Assembly: GCA_964429135.1 (NCBI GenBank) | Contig: CAYSAU010000012.1 | Coordinates: forward strand, 1-64,000 | Direction: 5' to 3' | DNA length: 64,000 bases | Origin: CAZSDU01 sp964429135 | GTDB lineage: Bacteria; Bacteroidota; Bacteroidia; Bacteroidales; FEN-979 | Shown here: piece by piece, positions 61,666 through 64,000 of the stretch | Layout: each line of letters begins with the position of its first letter | Numbering within the stretch: position 1 is the first letter of the stretch | Notes under the pieces: model-generated | Database searches by the model: none | Seen by the model: the letters and a program-made list of their open reading frames with translations, nothing else | What the model was told of the DNA's origin: nothing | Made by a program: the position numbers and the translations under genes

Positions 61666-61673
61666 CAAAAGTA
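61666..61673 (-). promoter_or_regulatory. Bacteroidota-type -7 element for the DUF1573 gene
   Basis: The minus strand reads TACTTTTG, 20 bases before ATG 61646. Confidence 0.5.
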
Positions 61674-61711
61674 CGATTTTTTAAACATATAATATGTTAA
61701 TTTTACATGTT

Positions 61712-62239
61712 ATGAGGGTCTATCTTGTCGGGTATATGGCTTCCGGGAAATCAAAAACGGGCAGAACGCTTGCGGATGATCTTGATTATGATTTTTTGGA
61801 TCTGGACGAAATGTTTGAAGAACGTTACCATGTCAGTATTCCTGATTTTTTTCATAAGTACGGGGAAGAAAATTTCAGACCTATTGAACGGCAATTGCTT
61901 CATTCAACTTCAGGGTTTGATAATACAGTGATTGCTACCGGAGGGGGAACTCCTTGTTTTTTTGATAACATGGACTTTATCCTTCATCATGGCATTTCAG
62001 TTTATCTATATTGGAAAGCTGCAATACTGGCAAAAAGATTAAATCAGGTCAGGAAAAAACGTCCTGTGATCGGAGAAATGAAAGGACGGGAGCTGGAATA
62101 TTATGTTCAGAAGCATCTTGAAGATCGAGAAAAATTTTACCTTAAGGCTGATTTTTTTATGGATATGGAAAAAGATGAATTGACGTCTCTGGTCTACCGG
62201 ATAAAAAATCAAGCCTTCGGTTTAAACCTTTCTTTTTAA
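61712..62239 (+). CDS. aroK: shikimate kinase
   Basis: 175 residues from ATG 61712 (MRVYLVGYMASGKS), the usual opening; the frame extends six codons upstream without homology. Walker A GYMASGKSKTG, shikimate-binding DLDEMFEE and FRPIERQLL, Walker B-like TGGGTPCF, and lid RKKRPVIG are present. Phosphorylates shikimate in aromatic amino acid and chorismate synthesis, which also feeds the menaquinone route. The 3' end overlaps the rRNA methyltransferase gene by 18 bases. Confidence 0.94.
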   Translation: MRVYLVGYMASGKSKTGRTLADDLDYDFLDLDEMFEERYHVSIPDFFHKYGEENFRPIERQLLHSTSGFDNTVIATGGGTPCFFDNMDFILHHGISVYLYWKAAILAKRLNQVRKKRPVIGEMKGRELEYYVQKHLEDREKFYLKADFFMDMEKDELTSLVYRIKNQAFGLNLSF

Positions 62240-63655
62240 AAGCGCAATATTTTCCACATGTTGGGTATGGGGGAACATATCCAGGGGTTGTGACAGTATC
62301 AGTTCATATTGTCCTGAGAGCAGAGCCAGGTCGCGGGCCTGGGTGGCAGGGTTACAACTGACATAGATGATTTTCTCCGCTGCCATAGCCATAATGGAGA
62401 GGATCACTTTTTCATGCATACCGGAACGGGGTGGATCAGTAATCACGACATCCGGTGATCCATCTCTGGCGATGAAATCAGGAGTCAGCAGATGTTCAGC
62501 TTCTCCGGCATAAAACTGTATGTTTTCAATCCCGTTGATCCTGGCATTGGTGAGGGCATCAGCGATGGCTGCTTCTACAGCTTCAATACCAATGACCTGC
62601 CTGACCTGGGGGGCGATATAATTGGCAATGGTACCTGTGCCGGTATAGAGATCATAAACGGTTTCATTACCTTTGAATTCCGCATACTCAGCTACTTTTC
62701 GATAGAGATTGATAGCCTGAAAGGAATTAGTCTGAAAAAAAGAAACCGGCCCGATACGAAACTCCATTTCCTTTCCCGTCCCTGAAAAAGAAGGAAATTT
62801 CTCGGTAATATATGATTTGCCTTTGAAAAGGACAGGATTCAGATCATTGATGACATCATTTTTTTTGGGATTGATGACATAGTACAGCGATGTTATTTCC
62901 GGGAATGAGTCGGATAAGGCATTCATCAGTTCATGGATGATTGCTTTTTCATCCTCCCTGAACACCACAATGACCATCCATTCACCCTGAGTCGTGTTGC
63001 GGATAATCAGGTTACGCAGCAATCCGGTCCAGTTCCTTACATCATAAAAGCTCAATTGGTTCCGTATGGCATATGATCTGAGAAACAAACGGATCTCATT
63101 GGTTGGTTCCGGCTGTAGTGAACAATGTTGGATATCGAGTACCCGGTCGAAGAGCGTGGGAATATGAAAACCCAGCGCATTCCTGTCTCCCTCCATTTCA
63201 TTACCTTCCTTTAAGGGTTCGGTAAACCATCGGCGGTTGGAGAAAGTGTACTCCAGTTTATTGCGATATTCTTTCTGCAAAGGTGAAGCAAGTATGGGAA
63301 GCACTATAGCCTCCTGAAATTTCCCAATGCGTTTCAGGTTTTCAGCCACCTGCTTGTGCTTGTAGAAAAGCTGGGCTTCATATTCCAGGTTTTGCCAGCG
63401 GCATCCGCCGCAAATTCCGAAATGCGGGCAAAAAGCCGTTACTCTTTGATCTGAATAGTGATGGAACCTTATAATTTTCCCTTCACGATAAGATCGTTTC
63501 CTCTTTACTATCTGGATATCCGCTATATCGCCGGGAATGGCAAAGGGAACAAAAATCACCAGGTCGTTGACCCTTGCTACTGCCTTCCCGTCGGAACCGA
63601 CATCGAGGATTTCTACCTTTTCATAAATGGGAAAGAGGGAATTTTTTTTTTTCAT
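62222..63655 (-). CDS. rlmD: 23S rRNA (uracil-5-)-methyltransferase RlmD-type
   Basis: 477 residues: N-terminal TRAM domain (about 5-60), iron-sulfur ligands in CPHFGICGGCRWQ, and a SAM-dependent core with DLYTGTGTIANYIA, TDPPRSGMH and the catalytic Cys in IYVSCNPATQARDL. Methylates U in 23S rRNA (RlmD/RlmCD group; the exact U is not evident). It overlaps the hydE stop by four bases (ATGA). The tail overlaps aroK. Confidence 0.92.
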   Translation of the reverse strand: MKKKNSLFPIYEKVEILDVGSDGKAVARVNDLVIFVPFAIPGDIADIQIVKRKRSYREGKIIRFHHYSDQRVTAFCPHFGICGGCRWQNLEYEAQLFYKHKQVAENLKRIGKFQEAIVLPILASPLQKEYRNKLEYTFSNRRWFTEPLKEGNEMEGDRNALGFHIPTLFDRVLDIQHCSLQPEPTNEIRLFLRSYAIRNQLSFYDVRNWTGLLRNLIIRNTTQGEWMVIVVFREDEKAIIHELMNALSDSFPEITSLYYVINPKKNDVINDLNPVLFKGKSYITEKFPSFSGTGKEMEFRIGPVSFFQTNSFQAINLYRKVAEYAEFKGNETVYDLYTGTGTIANYIAPQVRQVIGIEAVEAAIADALTNARINGIENIQFYAGEAEHLLTPDFIARDGSPDVVITDPPRSGMHEKVILSIMAMAAEKIIYVSCNPATQARDLALLSGQYELILSQPLDMFPHTQHVENIALLKRKV

Positions 63656-64000
63656 TGATCAGTATCCTTTCTCCCTGTTCTTTTTCCAAAATGCAGGGAA
63701 TCGCCCCATTCTCCGTAGCCGATTTCATCCCCTGCCATAGCTATCCTCATTTCGAGGCAATGCATGCATTCCGAGGCTTCTTCATCAAGACAGGGTTTAT
63801 TCTCATACAGCAGGTAATTATTCCTGTATTTGACCGGTGTCAGGTTGGGCATGATCACATTGGCGCCGACCATCAGGGCTTTTTCTCTTCCCTGGGGATC
63901 AATGGTTTGCATGGCAGTGGTAGCAGCAATATTAATGTCTTTCATCATGATCCTGAGTATGGCCACCATCTTCAGAGAATACCTGAAACGTTCCTGAAGT
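63652..64000 (-). CDS. hydE: [FeFe]-hydrogenase maturase HydE, C-terminal part (truncated by window edge)
   Basis: The minus-strand frame runs in from the right edge (about 115 residues visible). The sequence KDINIAATTAMQTIDPQGRE, then ANVIMPNLTPVKYR and ECMHCLEMRI with IGYGEWGDS are features of the HydE C-terminus; the radical SAM CX3CX2C motif lies outside the window. HydE helps build the H-cluster of [FeFe] hydrogenase, so the organism probably makes or consumes H2 in fermentation. BioB-type radical SAM proteins are related, but this tail fits HydE better. It is translationally coupled to rlmD. Confidence 0.78.
   Translation of the reverse strand, partial: LQERFRYSLKMVAILRIMMKDINIAATTAMQTIDPQGREKALMVGANVIMPNLTPVKYRNNYLLYENKPCLDEEASECMHCLEMRIAMAGDEIGYGEWGDSLHFGKRTGRKDTDQ

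Noticed and set aside
1..64000. tRNA, rRNA, CRISPR arrays, insertion sequences, prophage
   Set aside because: Intergenic spaces were read for cloverleafs, direct repeat arrays, terminal inverted repeats and transposase-like frames; none was found.

Overview
The window looks like a chromosomal segment of an anaerobic or fermentative member of the Bacteroidota (Bacteroidales-like). The grounds are a type IX secretion C-terminal sorting domain, a sigma-70 without region 1.1 of the Bacteroidota primary type, many TAnnTTTG promoter -7 elements, a TonB receptor with a carboxypeptidase-regulatory-like N-terminal domain, a YajC-YbbR-CoaE cluster, menaquinone synthesis by the futalosine route (MqnA), and the C-terminus of an [FeFe]-hydrogenase maturase (HydE) at the right edge. 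I see no rRNA, tRNA, prophage, insertion sequence or CRISPR. Genes are tightly packed: start/stop overlaps of the ATGA, TAATG or TGATG type are common, and several convergent pairs share their last 18 to 57 bases.

Layout. 1-560: mostly non-coding, possibly the first codons of a leftward gene at the edge. 561-11435: isochorismatase-like hydrolase, topoisomerase IV subunit A, flavodiiron protein, an unknown lipoprotein, TsaD (leftward) and TamB. 11432-19641: one coupled operon of an AddA/RecB-like helicase-nuclease, a kinase fused to a RapZ C-terminal domain, a MurU-like nucleotidyltransferase and an AddB-like nuclease. 19622-24573: the three AmmeMemoRadiSam functions in exported-looking form (a MEMO1-AMMECR1 lipoprotein and a radical SAM enzyme with a Tat-like leader) around a membrane protein with a spermidine-synthase-like core. 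24523-28160: nuclease/phosphatase, DegP-like protease and primary sigma factor. 28193-30050: an AT-rich type II restriction-modification cassette. 30266-31849: a cobalamin riboswitch ahead of a T9SS-secreted beta-propeller. 31888-39233: an Omp85-type outer-membrane protein, a protein-tyrosine phosphatase, a rifampin-phosphotransferase-shaped enzyme with a lipocalin-like partner, and TypA/BipA.

39247-51188 is one long leftward unit: gapA, a REC-histidine kinase, L-serine dehydratase, CheW, CheR-TPR, CheW, MCP, CheA-REC, CheB and a second REC-histidine kinase. This is Wsp-type gene content with kinases in place of a diguanylate cyclase, and two central-metabolism genes are built into it. 51324-64000 is housekeeping: PPDK regulatory protein, CTP synthase, YidC, MqnA, a small anchored protein, a TonB receptor, CoaE/YbbR/YajC, a DUF1573 lipoprotein, shikimate kinase, RlmD-type rRNA methyltransferase and HydE (partial).

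The points I find most worth pursuing are: (1) the AmgK-like kinase fused to a RapZ sensor domain next to MurU, nested between addA and addB; (2) the Wsp-like operon containing gapA and sdaA; (3) the solitary B12 riboswitch controlling a secreted beta-propeller without a local btuB; (4) the apparently extracytoplasmic AmmeMemoRadiSam set; (5) the rifampin-phosphotransferase-like and lipocalin-like pair.
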